A stretch of DNA of 64,000 nt from Schistocerca nitens (GCF_023898315.1 NC_064621.1:540041383-540105382), one strand, 5' to 3'. Shown: positions 20,885 through 32,930, counted from the stretch's first letter. The notes: a model not told the origin generated them from the sequence alone. Numbers and translations are program-made.

Positions 20885-21098
20885 AGTCTGGAAATGGAAA
20901 GGAGCGTTTGGCATTGTTGGCGGGGAGGCCCCATTCGGCGGAGTTCGGCCGCCGTATTGCAAGTCATTTTTAGTTGACGCCACTTCGGCGACTTGCGAGT
21001 CAATGATAATGAAAATGATGATGATGGACACACAACACCCAGTCCCCTGCCGGGAATTGAATCTGGGCCCTCTGCGTGGTAGGCGGACACACAGTCTG
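20885..21098 (-). mobile_element. SINE-E (tRNA-derived)
   Basis: Read on the minus strand, a tRNA-like head (GTCCGCCTACCACGCAGAGG, then ATTCAATTCCCGGCAGGGG) is followed by ACTGGGTGTTGTGTGTCCAT, a CATCATCAT-rich stretch, and a tail ending at GTTGGCGGGGAGG reversed. It lies inside the LINE RT domain, between DTVW and the YADD box. Confidence 0.75.
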
Positions 21099-21854
21099 GA
21101 GAGAAGGGATGATATAGAAATTACTAAAGACAATCCGATGGCGAAGAACTGTAACTCTTTTCAACAGTATGATAAACAGTAGATATTTCCGTGTTTACAA
21201 GGGAGAAAACGTGAGCAAGGAGAGGAAATTAAGTAATGGTCTACACAGGGCTCCCTCTTAGCCCACCTCTTATTCAACCCATGTATCTCCAATATCCCCA
21301 ACACCATGTCAGCAAAATTCTGCTATGCGGACGATATCGCTCTTGCTTGTAGAACAAAGGATCTCGGTAAAGCAGAGACAATTCTCACAGATCTCGCCGT
21401 TATGAGCTCCTATTTTAGAAAGTGGCGACTTAAATCCCGTACAATTAAAACTGAAGTATGTACGTTGCATCTGAATAACAAACAAGCTAAAGCGGAGCTC
21501 AGAGTGAAAATTAACGGAAACACTCTTCGCCATAACAAGTAAACTAAGTACCTTGGTGTCACCCTTGACTGCGCCCTTTCATATAGAAAACATCTTCAAA
21601 ATACTGTTCCTAAGATAAAAAATCGTACGAATATCATTCAAAAATTGTGTGGATTGACAGGAGGAGCTTCAGCGGATACCTTGCTCACATCATCCATTGC
21701 GCTGGTCTTCTCAGAAGCAAATTATTGTGCCCCGGTGTGGCTAAACAACTGCCACACCAAATTGATCGACGTCCAGTTGAACCACACTATAAGGTTAATA
21801 ACTGGGACAATCCGACCAACACTGATTTATTGGCTTCCTCCGCTGAGCAACATA

Positions 21855-23275
21855 CACTCCTGGAAATGGAAAAAAGAACACATTGACACCGGTGTGTCAG
21901 ACCCACCATACTTGCTCCGGACACTGCGAGAGGGCTGTACAAGCAATGATCACACGCACGGCACAGCGGACACACCAGGAACCGCGGTGTTGGCCGTCGA
22001 ATGGCGCTAGCTGCGCAGCATTTGTGCACCGCCGCCGTCAGTGTCAGCCAGTTTGCCGTGGCATACGGAGCTCCATCGCAGTCTTTAACACTGGTAGCAT
22101 GCCGCGACAGCGTGGACGTGAACCGTATGTGCAGTTGACGGACTTTGAGCGAGGGCGTATAGTGGGTATGCGGGAGGCCGGGTGGACGTACCGCCGAATT
22201 GCTCAACACGTGGGGCGTGGGGTCTCCACAGTACATCGATGTTGTCGCCAGTGGTCGGCGGAAGGTGCACGTGCCCGTCGACCTGGGACCGGACCGCAGC
22301 GACGCACGGATGCACGCCAAGACCGTAGGATCCTACGCAGTGCCGTAGGGGACCGCACCGCCACTTCCCAGCAAATTAGGGACACTGTTGCTCCTGGGGT
22401 ATCGGCGAGGACCATTCGCAACCGTCTCCATGAAGCTGGGCTACGGTCCCGTACACCGTTAGGCCGTCTTCCGCTCACGCCCCAACATCGTGCAGCCCGC
22501 CTCCAGTGGTGTCGCGACAGGCGTGAATGGAGGGACGAATGGAGACGTGTCGTCTTCAGCGATGAGAGTCGCTTCTGCCTTGGTGCCAATGATGGTCGTA
22601 TGCGTGTTTGGCGCCGTGCAGGTGAGCGCCACAATCAGGACTGCATACGACCGAGGCACACAGGGCCAACACCCGGCATCATGGTGTGGGGAGCGATCTC
22701 CTACACTGGCCGTACACCACTGGTGATCGTCGAGGGACACTGAATAGTGCACGGTACATCCAAACCGTCATCGAACCCATCGTTCTACCATTCCTAGACC
22801 GGCAAGGGAACTTGCTGTTCCAACAGGACAATGCACGTCCGCATGTATCCCGTGCCACCCAACGTGCTCTAGAAGGTGTAAGTCAACTACCCTGGCCAGC
22901 AAGATCTCCGGATCTGTCCCCCATTGAGCATGTTTGGGACTGGATGAAGCGTCGTCTCACGCGGTCTGCACGTCCAGCACGAACGCTGGTCCAACTGAGG
23001 CGCCAGGTGGAAATGGCATGGCAAGCCGTTCCACAGGACTACATCCAGCATCTCTACGATCGTCTCCATGGGAGAATAGCAGCCTGCATTGCTGCGAAAG
23101 GTGGATATACACTGTACTAGTGCCGACATTGTGCATGCTCTGTTGCCTGTGTCTATGTGCCTGTGGTTCTGTCAGTGTGATCATGTGATGTATCTGACCC
23201 CAGGAATGTGTCAATAAAGTTTCCCCTTCCTGGGACAATGAATTCACGGTGTTCTTATTTCAATTTCCAGGAGTG
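21855..23275 (+). mobile_element. Tc1-E copy 1
   Basis: 1421 bp with inverted ends CACTCCTGGAAATGGAAA / reverse of TTTCAATTTCCAGGAGTG and TA on both sides (21853-21854, 23276-23277). It is almost identical to the intact copy at 38772-40193 (opposite strand) in the stretches I compared. It splits the LINE frame cleanly. The near-identity implies recent transposition. Confidence 0.95.
22099..23120 (+). pseudogene. Tc1-E transposase, one-base deletion
   Basis: The start ATG at 22099 begins MPRQRGREPYVQLTDFERG. The frame stays open through FSDESRFC (first Asp) to VIVEG at about 22737, where one G of a GGGG run present in the intact copy is missing, so the frame ends at 22743. The remainder (LLFQQDNARPHVSRATQRAL, then SPDLSPIEHVW) is open in another frame to 23120. 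Apart from this change the protein matches the intact copy, including His in DNARPH. Confidence 0.92.
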
Positions 23276-23776
23276 TATATCCACCCGCAGTCGGTAGAAA
23301 CTAGGCCTTGCTGAGGGAATACCTACCACAAGCTACAGGAGAACCTGGAATTACCCATACAGGAAGACATACCAGGTCTATGACGAAATATACGCTGTTC
23401 AAGAAACTCACCATTACGGCAAGCAGAACAGCTAGATGGGATACCGGGATGAGACACCTGTGGGCGTCAGAACTATCAACTGAAAATCCTGAAGAGCGTG
23501 AGTGGTACCGAAAGTATAACTGTGATACTGCTGGCACAGAACTCGACAGGAAACTACGGGTCAAATTGAATAGAACTCGCATTGGGAATGGCCAATGCGC
23601 AGACTCTTTACTGATGGGGTGCTACAGAGTCACTGGTTTGTGACTGTGGGACTCTGAGCCAGACAATAAAGTACATTAGAGATGAATGGCCATGCGTTCC
23701 TATCAGCCACGTTGAAGCGAATGATACAGCTCTTATGTGCATTAGGAACTTAGATATTGACATTTGGTTAGTTTTA

Positions 23777-25128
23777 CACTACTGGCCATTAAAATTGCTG
23801 CACCACGAAGATGACGTGCTACAGACGCGAAATTTAACCGACAGGAAGAAGATGCTGTGATATGCAAATGATCAGCTTTCCAGAGCATTCACACAAGGTT
23901 GGCGCCGTTGGCGACACCTACAACGTGCTGACATAAGGAAAATTTCCAACCGATTTCTCATACACAAACAGCAGTTGACCAGTGTTGCCTGGTGAGACGT
24001 TGTTGTGATGCCTCGTGTAAGAAGGAGAAATGCGTACCATCACGTTTCCGACTTTGATAAAGGGCGGATTGTAGCCTATCGCGATTACGGTTTATCGTAT
24101 AGCTACATTGCTGCTCGCGTTGGTCGAGATCCAATGACTGTTACCAGAATATGGAATCGGTGGGCTCAGGAGGGTAATACGGAACGCCGTGCTGAATCCC
24201 AACGGATCGTACAGCCACGTCTCGATCCCTGAGTCAACAGATGGGGACGTATGCAAGACAACAACCATCTGCACGAACAGTTCGACGACGTTCGCAGCAA
24301 CATGGACTATCAGCTCGGAGACCATGGCTGCGGTTACCCTTGACGCTGCATCACAGAGAGGAGCGCCTGGGATGGTGTTCTCAACGACGGACCTGGGTGC
24401 ACGAATGGCTAAACGTCATTTTCTCGGATGAATCCAGGTTCTGCTTACAGCATCAATATGGTCGCTTCCGCGTTTGGCGACATCGCGGTGAACGCACATT
24501 GGAAGCGTGTATTCGTCGTCGCCATACTGGCGTATCACCCGGCGTGATGGTATGGGGTGCCATTGATTACACGTCTCGGTCACCTCTTGTTCGCATTGAC
24601 GGCAGTTTGAACAGTGGACGTTACATTTGAGATGTGTTACGACCCGTGGCTCTACCCTTCATTCGATCCCTGTGAAACCCCACATTTCAGCAGGGTAATG
24701 CACGACCGCATGTTGCAGGTCCTGTACGGGCCTTTCTGGATACAGGAAATGTTCGACTGCTGCCCTGGCCAGCACATTCTCCAGATCTCTCACCAATTGA
24801 AAACGTGTGGTCAATGGTGGCCGAGCAACTGGCTCGTCACAATACGCCAGTCACTATTCTTGATGAACTGTGGTACCGTGTTGAAGCTGCATGGGCAGCT
24901 GTACCTGTACACGCGATCCAAGCTCTGTTTGACTCAATGCCCAGCCGTATCAAGGCCGTTATTACGGCCAGAGGTGGTTGTTCTGGGTACTGATTTCTCA
25001 CGAAATATGCACCCAAATTGCGTGAAAATGTAATCGCATGTCAGTTCTAGTATAATATATTTGTCCCATGAATACCCGTTTATCATCTGTATTTCTTCTT
25101 GGTGTAGCAATTTTAATGGCCAATAGTG
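23777..25128 (+). mobile_element. Tc1-D copy 1
   Basis: The ends are inverted (CACTACTGGCCATTAAAATT and the reverse of AATTTTAATGGCCAATAGTG). TA flanks the left end; the right flank reads TT, so one duplication copy appears mutated. The plus strand encodes a broken Tc1 transposase. It directly abuts the end of the jockey-like LINE. Confidence 0.88.
24008..24993 (+). pseudogene. Tc1-D transposase remnant
   Basis: The ATG at 24008 opens MPRVRRRNAYHHVSDFDKGR with an HTH (YRDYGLSYSYIAARVGRDPM). The frame ends at 24232, and about 60 bases present in copy 2 are missing before the next open segment (24241-24630: VRRRSQQHG, VIFSDESRFCLQHQYGR). A stop and frame changes follow SLNSGRYI; the distal part is readable as MWSMVAEQLARHNTPVTILD. 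Inactive. Confidence 0.85.
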
Positions 25129-25132
25129 TTTA

Positions 25133-25369
25133 TCCAGTTTCGTATTTTCGTATTCTTGACGTATACATATACTAATGCTATATACCTGTATTTTTAAATT
25201 GCCTGTGAGCCACACGAATAAATGAAAATCAAAAAGTTTTCCACGAGCTGTTCCATTCTACTGCGTTTTGATCACCACACTGAAATTTCATTGACGAATA
25301 AATGAACATGTACGACATTGAGCCGTGAGGGACTCGCGCAAGTGCCATCGCTTATTTTACATCCTGTCT
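25133..25369. other. Spacer, nothing recognised
   Basis: AT-rich, no supported features. Confidence 0.3.
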
Positions 25370-27160
25370 TTTTCGTGTTGCCACCTCGTTATGTTAGTTT
25401 CAGTTTCTGTTGTCATTGAGTTGCTGCTTTGTCTGCCCGTCAGTGGCAGCAGCAGCGCCTATCGATATAGCTCTCACGTGTTATCTTTGCTGCACTGCTA
25501 TTACTTCCCAGTTGTCGTCTGTCGTACAGTGAGTTGGAATGTGCCAAGAGAGCAGTTCGGACCTGCCAGTCGTGGAGTTGGAATGCAGCACTAGTTCAGT
25601 CGGGTGTGAGCAGCAGTGACGCCTGGATGTCCATGGCTCGCCCGACCGTTGCTGCCACGCAACACTTGAGTCGGGGACGGTCTCCGTGGATCGTCGGTCG
25701 GTCGTCCTACTGGTCGACGTGAATTGGATCGCCGATCGCTTATGGGTTGGCTGTGTGTGTATATCGACTCCCGATTTGTCTTCGTGATTGCACAGCCAGT
25801 GCTGAGTGTCGTTCAAGTCTTCGTGCACGTGTTTGTCAAACTGTGTGTGTAGTTAGTGTCATTTCCAATGACAACTTGTTTCAAATGTTGTCGGCGTACT
25901 GGCAGTCAGTCGGTCGGTTGGAGCGGATCAGCAAGCAAGTATCCGCGCGGCGCAGTCGGCCGGGCCCGCTGGTGGTCTCTACGCAGTGTCTGAGCGTGTG
26001 GGGGCTGTTCCGAGTGCTACGAGGTTCGTGGCTCACCGACCCAGGACATGGAAGTTGAGTGGTGATTTAATTACCGAAGCTACGTCTGTTCACGTTGTCC
26101 CCTTGGTTGGTGGTTCGCTGTTGGCGGTATTCCTGGGAGCAACAGCGAGTGTTCGAGTTGGTGAAGATTTAGCCGCCGCGTGGTGGAATTAACTATATTT
26201 GTCGGTCTGTAATTCAAGTGCACCAGCGGAATTTTCTGCATTGTGGCCGTTAGCGTTCCGGTTACCTGGCCTGGTCGCTGACGTAAATTCAGGCAGTGTC
26301 CTTTCCTCACCTGCTGTCACTGTCCAACATGGTGTGTAGTTTTTGACAGCTTAATGTATTTTTGGTTGTGGGCGGCTATGTCTGTAACGTTTTGGCTTTG
26401 GAATTCTCGTATACCGGTCGGTGGTTAGCAAGTCGTCTTGTCGGTGGGTCCCTGATTGTCTCTTGGTTGTGTTGCCGGCGGATCGAGTATAGTTGTGCTA
26501 ACTTCTTGTCTCACCTAAGCGAACGTTAAGATTTCAAGGGCAGACCGAGACCCCTGGAAACTTCTGAGCGCTGTTGCCTATACTGCATTCTTATTAGCTT
26601 CTAATTGTGTATTTTTAATGGCTCATAGCCGATGGTTGGAATGTATACTTGTAACTGTGTTTTTAAAACAAAGGCCTTCAGCCGTTTTAAAAGTAAGTTT
26701 TTCTAAATCGAGCAAGTCTTACGTTGTCTGTAGATAAAGCTTAGGCCTTGCGCCTGTTGAAAATTTATTGTATTGTTTTTAAAAGCATCGGCCTTCAGCC
26801 GCTTTAAGTTTTAAGGATCTTATTTATCAAGTATTACCTTTTCGAAGATAAAGCTGTGGGCTTTCTGCCTGTTGAAAATTTATTGTAGTGTATTGTTTTT
26901 AAAAGCATTGGCCTTCAGCCGAGTGGTCATAAAGCTTGGGCCTTCTGCCTATTGAAAGGCTATTGTAGTTATGTTGTTTTAAATTTATGGACCTTCAGCC
27001 GCATTAGACTTTTTCTGTCGATAGTGAAGCTTAGAAGTTGCGCTGTAATGTCTGGACAACTAAATAAAGCGTTATCTTTGGAGTGCAACTGACAGCCACT
27101 CATTCTGGCCCCTCTTCCACAATTTCTGCTACTTGTCCTGTCCTGCGGGTTTAGCAGGGC
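25370..27160 (+). mobile_element. Probable LTR plus leader, fossil
   Basis: A long noncoding, GT-rich block without stable frames. Its distal part has a motif GGCCTTCAGCCG recurring about every 80-120 bp (near 26672, 26790, 26910, 26990) alternating with GCCT(T/G)...CTGTTGAAAATTTATTG. An AATAAA at 27063-27068 is followed about 30 bp later by ACAGCCACTCA and then TCTGGCCCC, consistent with an LTR end and a primer-binding site. The family is unknown; the left limit is approximate. The element is broken, with no coding region retained. Confidence 0.4.
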
Positions 27161-28501
27161 GTATCAGAAACACTGCAAGTCACGTTTTGGGAAATACGAC
27201 TGTAAGTACTGCGTATGTTGTTAAGACATTTTGTTTCATTAAAACGTTAATTTTTTGCAAAAAAATACCTCGTCTGTGACACTTGTGAATATGGTACTCA
27301 TTACGTTGGACGGTATTGTCCCTTGAGCGAGTTGTGCTTCTGTAATTCGCTAATCTTTCGTCTACATCTACATCTACATTTATACTCCGCAAGCCACCCA
27401 ACGGCGGCCCTTTTCTGTTCCAGTCGCGTATGGTTCGCGGGAAGAACGACTGCCGGAAAGCCTCCCTGCGCGCTCGAATCTCTCTAATTTTACATTCGTC
27501 ATCTCCTCTGGAGGTATAAGTAGGGGGAAGTAATATATTCGATACCTCATCCAGAAACGCACCCTACACCGCGATGCAGAGCGCCTCTCTTGCAGAGTCT
27601 GCCACTTGAGTTTGCTAAACACCTCCGTAACGTTATCATGCTTACCATATAACCCTGTGACGAAACGCGCCGGTCTTCTTTGGATTTTCTCTATCTCCTC
27701 CGTCAATCCGATCTGGTACGGATGCCACACTGATGAGCAATACTCAAGTATAGGTCAAACGAGTGTTTTGTAAGCCACCTCCTTTGTTGATGGACTACAT
27801 TTTCTAAGGACTCTCCCAATGAATCTCAACCTGGTACCCGCCTTACCAACAATTAATTTTATATGATCATTCCACTTCAAATCGTTCCGCACGCATACTC
27901 CCAGACATTTTACAGAAGTAACTGCTACCAGTGTTTGTTCCGCTATCATATAATCACAATAAAGGATCCTTCTTTCTATGTATTCGCAATACATTACATT
28001 TGTCTATGTTAAGGGTCAGTTGCCACTCCCTGCACCAAGTGCCTATCCGCTGCAGATCTTCCTGCATTTCGCTACAATTTTCTAATGCTGGAACTTCTCT
28101 GTATACTAAAACATCATCCGCGAAAAGCCGCATGGGACTTCCGACACTATCTACTAGGTCATTTATATATACTGTGAAAAGCAATAGTCCCATAATACTC
28201 CCCTGTGGCACGCCAGAGGTTACTTTAACGTCTTGTAGACGTCTCTCCATTGAGAACAACATGCTGTGTTCTGTTTGCTAAAAACTCTTCAATCCAGCCA
28301 CATAGCTGGTCTGATATTCCGTAGGCTCTTACTTTACTTTATCAGGCGACAGTGCGGAACTGTATCGAACGCCTTCCGGAAGTCAAGGAAAATGGCATCT
28401 ACCTGGGAGCCTGTATCTAATATTTTCTGGGTCTCATGAACAAATAAAGCGAGTTGGGTCTCACACGATCGCTGTTTCCGGAATCCATGTTGATTCCTAC
28501 A

Positions 28502-28702
28502 GCCGGCCGAAGTGGCCGCGCGGTTCTGGCGCTGCAGTCTGGAACCGCGAGACCGCTACGGTCGCAGGTTCGAATCCTGCCTCGGGCATGGATGTGTGTG
28601 ATGTCCTTAGGTTAGTTAGGTTTAATTGGTTCTAAGTTCTAGGGGACTAATGACCTCAGCAGTTGAGTCCCATAGTGCTCAGAGCCATTTGAACCATTTT
28701 TT
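28502..28702 (+). mobile_element. SINE-A in the LINE RT domain
   Basis: SINE-A flanked by an 11-bp duplication TGATTCCTACA (28491-28501, 28703-28713). Confidence 0.93.
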
Positions 28703-28922
28703 TGATTCCTACAGAGTAGATTCTGGGTTTCCAGAAACGACATGATACGCGAGCAAAAAACATGTTCTAAGATTCTACAACAGATCGACGTCAGAGATAT
28801 AGGTCTATAGTTTTGCGCATCTGCTCGACGACCTTTCTTGAAGACTGGGACTACCTGTGCTCTTTTCCAATCATTGGGAACCTTCCGTTCCTCTAGAGAC
28901 GTGCGGTACACGGCTGTTAGAA

Positions 28923-28943
28923 GGGGGGGGGGGGGGGGGGGGG
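28923..28943 (+). repeat. Poly-G run (21 bases)
   Basis: Twenty-one consecutive G on the plus strand (poly-C in the sense of the LINE). Related LINE copies do not need such a run here, so it is likely expansion of a short G tract or an assembly feature. Confidence 0.9.
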
Positions 28944-29243
28944 CGCAAGTTCTTTCGCGTACTCTGTGTAGAATCGAATTGGTATCCTGTCAGGTCAAGT
29001 GGACTTTCCTCTGTTGAGTGATTCCAGTTGCTTTTCTATTTATTAGACACTTATTTCGATGTCAACCATTTTTTCGTTTGTGTGAGGATTTAAAGAAGGA
29101 ACTGCTGTGCGGTGTTCCTCTGTGAAACAGCTTTGGAAAAAGGTGTTTAGTATTTCAGCTTTACACGTCTCATCTTCTGTTTCAATGCCATCATCATCCC
29201 GGAGTGTCTCGATATGCTGTTTCGAGCCACTTACTGATCAATG

Positions 29244-29960
29244 GTTTATACATTGATTGTGCACAAATGCAGAGTTTTGTAGATAAATGACCTTGATGAT
29301 TAGTAGAACGGACACATCTCCTATATTCGTTTTTATTCAGTTTTAGGCTTTCCAACTCGGTAGTTCCCTTGTTTCCACTTTCAAGGGTGGACACACAACT
29401 TTAGGATTATGATCCTTACGCACTGCCTTCTGCGCTACCAAGGCATTTACAGGAGGTGATTTTCGTCGCATATATCGGTGACAAGGACGTAGCCCAGAAC
29501 CGACAGTACGGCGTGGCTGCAAGCGACGAGAGGTTGTTTAGCCGGTGCCACAGCTGCGTGTGAACAGCTGCTAGGAATGCAGAACAACACCGCTCGTTAG
29601 CTCAGCAGCCGCTTCTCGAGGCAGTCGCAAAAACGCCACCTTTTCGAACTGGCGTTTCAGCGCCGAGCGTAGAAATGAAAGACGAACTTACATTTCTACT
29701 AAGGCACGCGTATTCCATTCACAGCTTTTTACAACACTATTCATTATCAAACGGTGACACTGCTCATAATAGCAGCAGTTATTGTTTCCTCTTCGTGGCT
29801 GGTTCAGATGGAAGGTTGGCTTTATTCAGCTCTCCAGTCAAGTCTATCCGTGGAAGCGTCTTCATCTCCGCATAATTACTGCACACTACATCCATTTGGA
29901 ACTGCTTATTTTAGTTAAGCCTTTACAATGTTTACGCCCCACGCTTTCCTCCATTACTAA
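29244..29960. other. Unique spacer, no gene recognised
   Basis: No supported frame, RNA or repeat. Confidence 0.3.
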
Positions 29961-30215
29961 ATTCCCGAGCGAGGTGGAGCAATGGTTAGCACACGGGACT
30001 CGCATTCGGGAGGACGACGTTCAAACCCGCGTCCGTCCATGCAGATTTAGGTTTTCCGTGATTTCCCTAAATCGCACCAGGCGAATGCAGGGATGGTTCC
30101 TTTGAATGGGCACGGCCGATTTCCTTCCCCACCCTCGACACAATCCGAGCTTGTGCACCGTCTCTAATAACCTCGATGTCGATGGAACATTAACCCCAAT
30201 CTTCCTTCCTTCCTT
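29961..30215 (+). mobile_element. SINE-D (tRNA-derived)
   Basis: Head CGAGCGAGGTGGAGCAATGG, TTAGCACACGGGACTCGCAT and GACGTTCAAACCCGCGTCC (B-box-like), then TTTAGGTTTTCCGTGATTTC and a body ending in a CTTCCTTCCTTCC tract. A minus-strand copy lies at 30620-31043. Confidence 0.75.
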
Positions 30216-30619
30216 CCATTAGCAAATTAACTAATCCTTGATGCTACACGATGTCACTTACCAACTTATCCCTCCATGTAATCAGTTGCGCCTTGAATTC
30301 CTTTCTTAGCCGATTCGGTTCAGTACCTCATCATTACTTCTCTGGTCTACCCATCTAATATTCACTGATTTTCTATCATCACATTTTAAAAACTTCCGTA
30401 CTCCTCTTGTCTCTGCTGTTGACCATCCATGAACCACTTCCGTTGGGCCCACACACCAAACAAGTATTTTGAGAAAAGACTTCTGTATATTTCAGTCTAC
30501 GAGTATATTCGCTGTTAACATAATTTTCTCTTCTCCAGATGTGCTTCTTCTTTAGTTATTGTCAATCAGTATTTCATTCCCTCTTTATTTCTGCCATCGT
30601 TCAGTTATTTATCTGTCGA

Positions 30620-31043
30620 TGGTTGATTGGTTGATTTGGGGCAGGGGACCAAACAGCGAGGTCATCGGTTCTATCGGATTAGGGAAAGATGAGGAAGGAA
30701 GTCGGCAGTGTCCTTTCAAAGGAACCATCCCCGTATTTGCCTGAAGCCATTTAGGAAAATCACAGAAAACCTAAATCAGGTTTGAACCGTCGTGCTGCGC
30801 AGAGTGGCCGCGGTGTTAGAGGCGCCATGTCACGGATTGCGCAGCCCCTCCCGCCGGAGGTTCGAGTTCTCCCCCAGGCATGGTTGTGTTTGTTGTTCTT
30901 AGCAAGTTAATTTAAGTAGTGTGTAAGTCAACGGACCGATGACCTCAGCAGTTTGGTCCCTTAGGAATTCACACACATTTGAACCGTCGTCCTCCCGAAT
31001 GCGAGTCCAGTGTGCTAACCTCCACGCCGCCTCGTTGGATTTT
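30620..31043 (-). mobile_element. SINE-D, interrupted by SINE-C
   Basis: Minus-strand SINE-D with duplication TCTGTCGA (30612-30619, 31044-31051). Its head (GCATTCGGGAGGACGACGG reversed) lies at 30980-31037 and its body at 30620-30793. Confidence 0.8.
30794..30977 (+). mobile_element. SINE-C (tRNA-derived)
   Basis: Head CAGCCCCTCCCGCCGGAGG and GGTTCGAGTTCTCCCCC, tail TTAAGTAGTGTGTAAGTC, then CCGATGACCTCAGCAGTTTG. A 13-bp duplication TTTGAACCGTCGT (30781-30793, 30978-30990) places it in the head of SINE-D. The tail is distantly like that of SINE-A. Confidence 0.82.
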
Positions 31044-31790
31044 TCTGTCGAATTAGCAACATTTGTTTACCACTTTCAGGGTCTCATTTTATATTCTGTG
31101 TAATTGCGAAGCATGACGTCACTTAATTCGACTACCTTCCGTTATCATTATTTTATTGGTCTTGTAAACGTATTTCAAGACACCACTCATTCTGTTCAAA
31201 TGATTTTGTAAGCTTTTATTTCGTCACTCTGATCCTAGTTCTCAATTGTTCCTTTGGTTTTTCCAATGTTTACTCGATGTACTGTTGGAACGCCATGGGG
31301 TTACTGCAACAGTTACTTTCTCCGTTACTTGTTCTCAGACTGTTATAATTGCATTCCGGTTTCTGTATAGGTTGTTGATACCTTTCACTTCTCGTATTTT
31401 ATTTCTCGTAGTCTAAGAATTCCAAAGGTGGTACTGTATTCAACTTTGTCAGACTTATTCTTAACCTATAAATGTATGTTTGTCTTTTATAACCTATCTT
31501 CTAATGTAAGTCGTGGGGTCAGTATTGACTCATGTATTAAAATTCCCCAGAACTCAAACAATCTTATCTCAGGTCAGCTTCTATCAGTCCTTTCATTTTT
31601 CTGTAGATAAGTTGTGTTAGTACTTTGCAGCCATGACCTAATAAACTGACATTTCGGTAAAATTCAAGCTTGTCAGCCCTTGCCTTCTTTCCTATCGACA
31701 TTAATACATTTTTCTAGAACTCTGAGACTATTTCGCCTCCCTCACAAATCCTGTACACTGAGTTGCCCATGCAGACAATAGAGATACTTG

Positions 31791-32229
31791 ATCGACCTAC
31801 CGCTTTCCTCTAACGGACCTTGAACACGAAGCGTGACGAGCGTATGACATCACAACGTGGAGTATCATGGCCGGCTAGAACGACAGTGCAGTCGACCTCG
31901 GTGAAATACATGCATTGTGCAGAATTTCCTAACGTGGGCAGCTTGTCAGGTCGAGTAGCACCGAGCAGACATCGTTGAAAAGCTGCAGTGCCGCATTAGT
32001 ATCATAACTTAGACCTACAACAATTGGTTGTTTCCAAATATGTCTTTGCTCCAGGATGTGACTACGTTTTTTCGTTTATTTTGCGTTGGCTGCTGTACAA
32101 CATCCCTAGAGTCCTCCTCGAAACTTGGTGTGTAGGCTTTCACAGGATAGTTAACTCCTATCCTAAAATTTAGTTTTTTAAGCTTGACGACTTCTCCCGC
32201 GTGAAGCAAACAGGTGACCTTTATCATCA
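31791..32229. other. Spacer, nothing recognised
   Basis: No supported features. Confidence 0.3.
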
Positions 32230-32637
32230 ATATCACACGTTAGTCCTCCTAGATGTGTGTCCCACACACTTGAGCAATATTCTAGTGCATCGTAGGCAGT
32301 CTCTCCTGTAGACTACGTTTTCCCTTTATCCTCCGGCCGGCCGCGGTGGTCTAGCGGTTCTGGCGCTGCAGTCCGGAACCGCGGGACTGCTACGGTCGCA
32401 GGTTCGAATCTTGCCTGGGGCATGGGTGTGTGTGATGTCCTTAGGTTAGTTAGGTTTAAGTAGTTCTAAGTTCTAGGGGACTTATGACCTAAGATGTTGA
32501 GTCCCATAGTGCTCAGAACCATTTGAACCATTTTGAACCTTTATCCTCCCATAGGATCAAAGTCTGATCCTTCATCAAGATGTAACGGAATATATGGCCG
32601 CTTTTTTACTCAGTGGTTCTTTATCTATATTACTACT
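32230..32637 (-). mobile_element. LINE 3' fragment
   Basis: The minus strand around 32255-32330 has the jockey/CR1 pattern in which TTGCTCAAGTGTGTGGGAC codes for the SVW-like C-terminal region. Only a short stretch remains and it is split by a SINE-A. Clade uncertain. Confidence 0.4.
32335..32537 (+). mobile_element. SINE-A
   Basis: SINE-A with a 12-bp duplication CCTTTATCCTCC (32323-32334, 32538-32549). Confidence 0.92.
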
Positions 32638-32638
32638 A

Positions 32639-32930
32639 CACTGAAAAGCCAAAGAAACTGGTACATCTGCCTAATATCGTGTAAGGCCCCAGGGAGCAAA
32701 AAGAAGTTCTGCAACACGACATGGCATGGACTCAGACTAATGTCTGAAATAGTGCTGGAGGGAACTGACGACATGAATCCTGCAGGACTATCCATAAACC
32801 CGTAAGAGTACGAGCGGGTGGAGATCTCCTCTGAACAGCATGTGCAAGACATGCCAGATATGCTCAATAATGTTTATGTCTGGGGAGTCTGGTGCCCAGC
32901 GGAAGATTTTAAACTCTGAACACTGTTCCT
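32639..32930 (-). mobile_element. Tc1-B terminal fragment
   Basis: The left end CACTGAAAAGCCAAAGAAAC and the next ~290 bp match the same end of Tc1-B at 4223. A TA precedes it. It is cut short by a SINE-like element, and the remaining transposon is absent. Confidence 0.82.

Larger units (their letters stand above)
20596..23776 (+). mobile_element. Jockey-like LINE ORF2 remnant, interrupted
   Basis: Plus-strand pieces in order: RPQRSCCDQVLALNRFHRG-type RT start near 20780; KTSVAFEDLTAPYDTVW (RT Asp region) at about 20838-20890; FCYADDIALACRTKDLGKAE (YADD catalytic box) at 21312-21370; KTEVCTLHLNNKQAKAELRV; CAPVWLNNCHTKLIDVQLNH at 21645-21840. After the Tc1-E insertion, ALLREYLPQATGEPG and LRVKLNRTRIGNGQCADSLL continue the frame. 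A SINE-E and Tc1-E copy 1 split it, and several stops and frame changes make it inactive. Confidence 0.8.
27361..29243 (-). mobile_element. Jockey-like LINE, 5'-truncated
   Basis: Minus-strand order: SLEERKVPNDWKRAQVVPVF and NYRPISLTSICCRILEHV (RT start, 28639-28911); GVPQGSIMGLLLFTVYINDL, MRLFADDVLVYREVPALENC (FADD box), WCREWQLTLNIDKCNVL at 27954-28262; LVAVTSVKCLGVCVRNDLKW, KVAYKTLV-type residues and WHPYQIGLTEEIEKIQRRPA toward 27380. The 3' end is a (CTACAT)n tract at 27361-27378. A SINE-A and a 21-base G run interrupt it, and frame breaks are present. A related copy lies at 62.6-63.8 kb. Confidence 0.88.
30216..31790 (-). mobile_element. Degenerate RTE-like LINE fragment
   Basis: No long frame survives, but the block has the layout of a common insect endonuclease-RT LINE on the minus strand; a similar segment lies at 51300-52175. 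Support is from pattern recognition of conserved stretches around 31260-31400 and 31490-31700 rather than from an intact motif. It is split by SINE-D. Confidence 0.45.

Noticed and set aside
21787-22320. 177-codon open frame opposite Tc1-E
   Set aside because: Antisense of the GC-rich transposase gene; the mirrored frame appears at 39728-40210 in copy 2.
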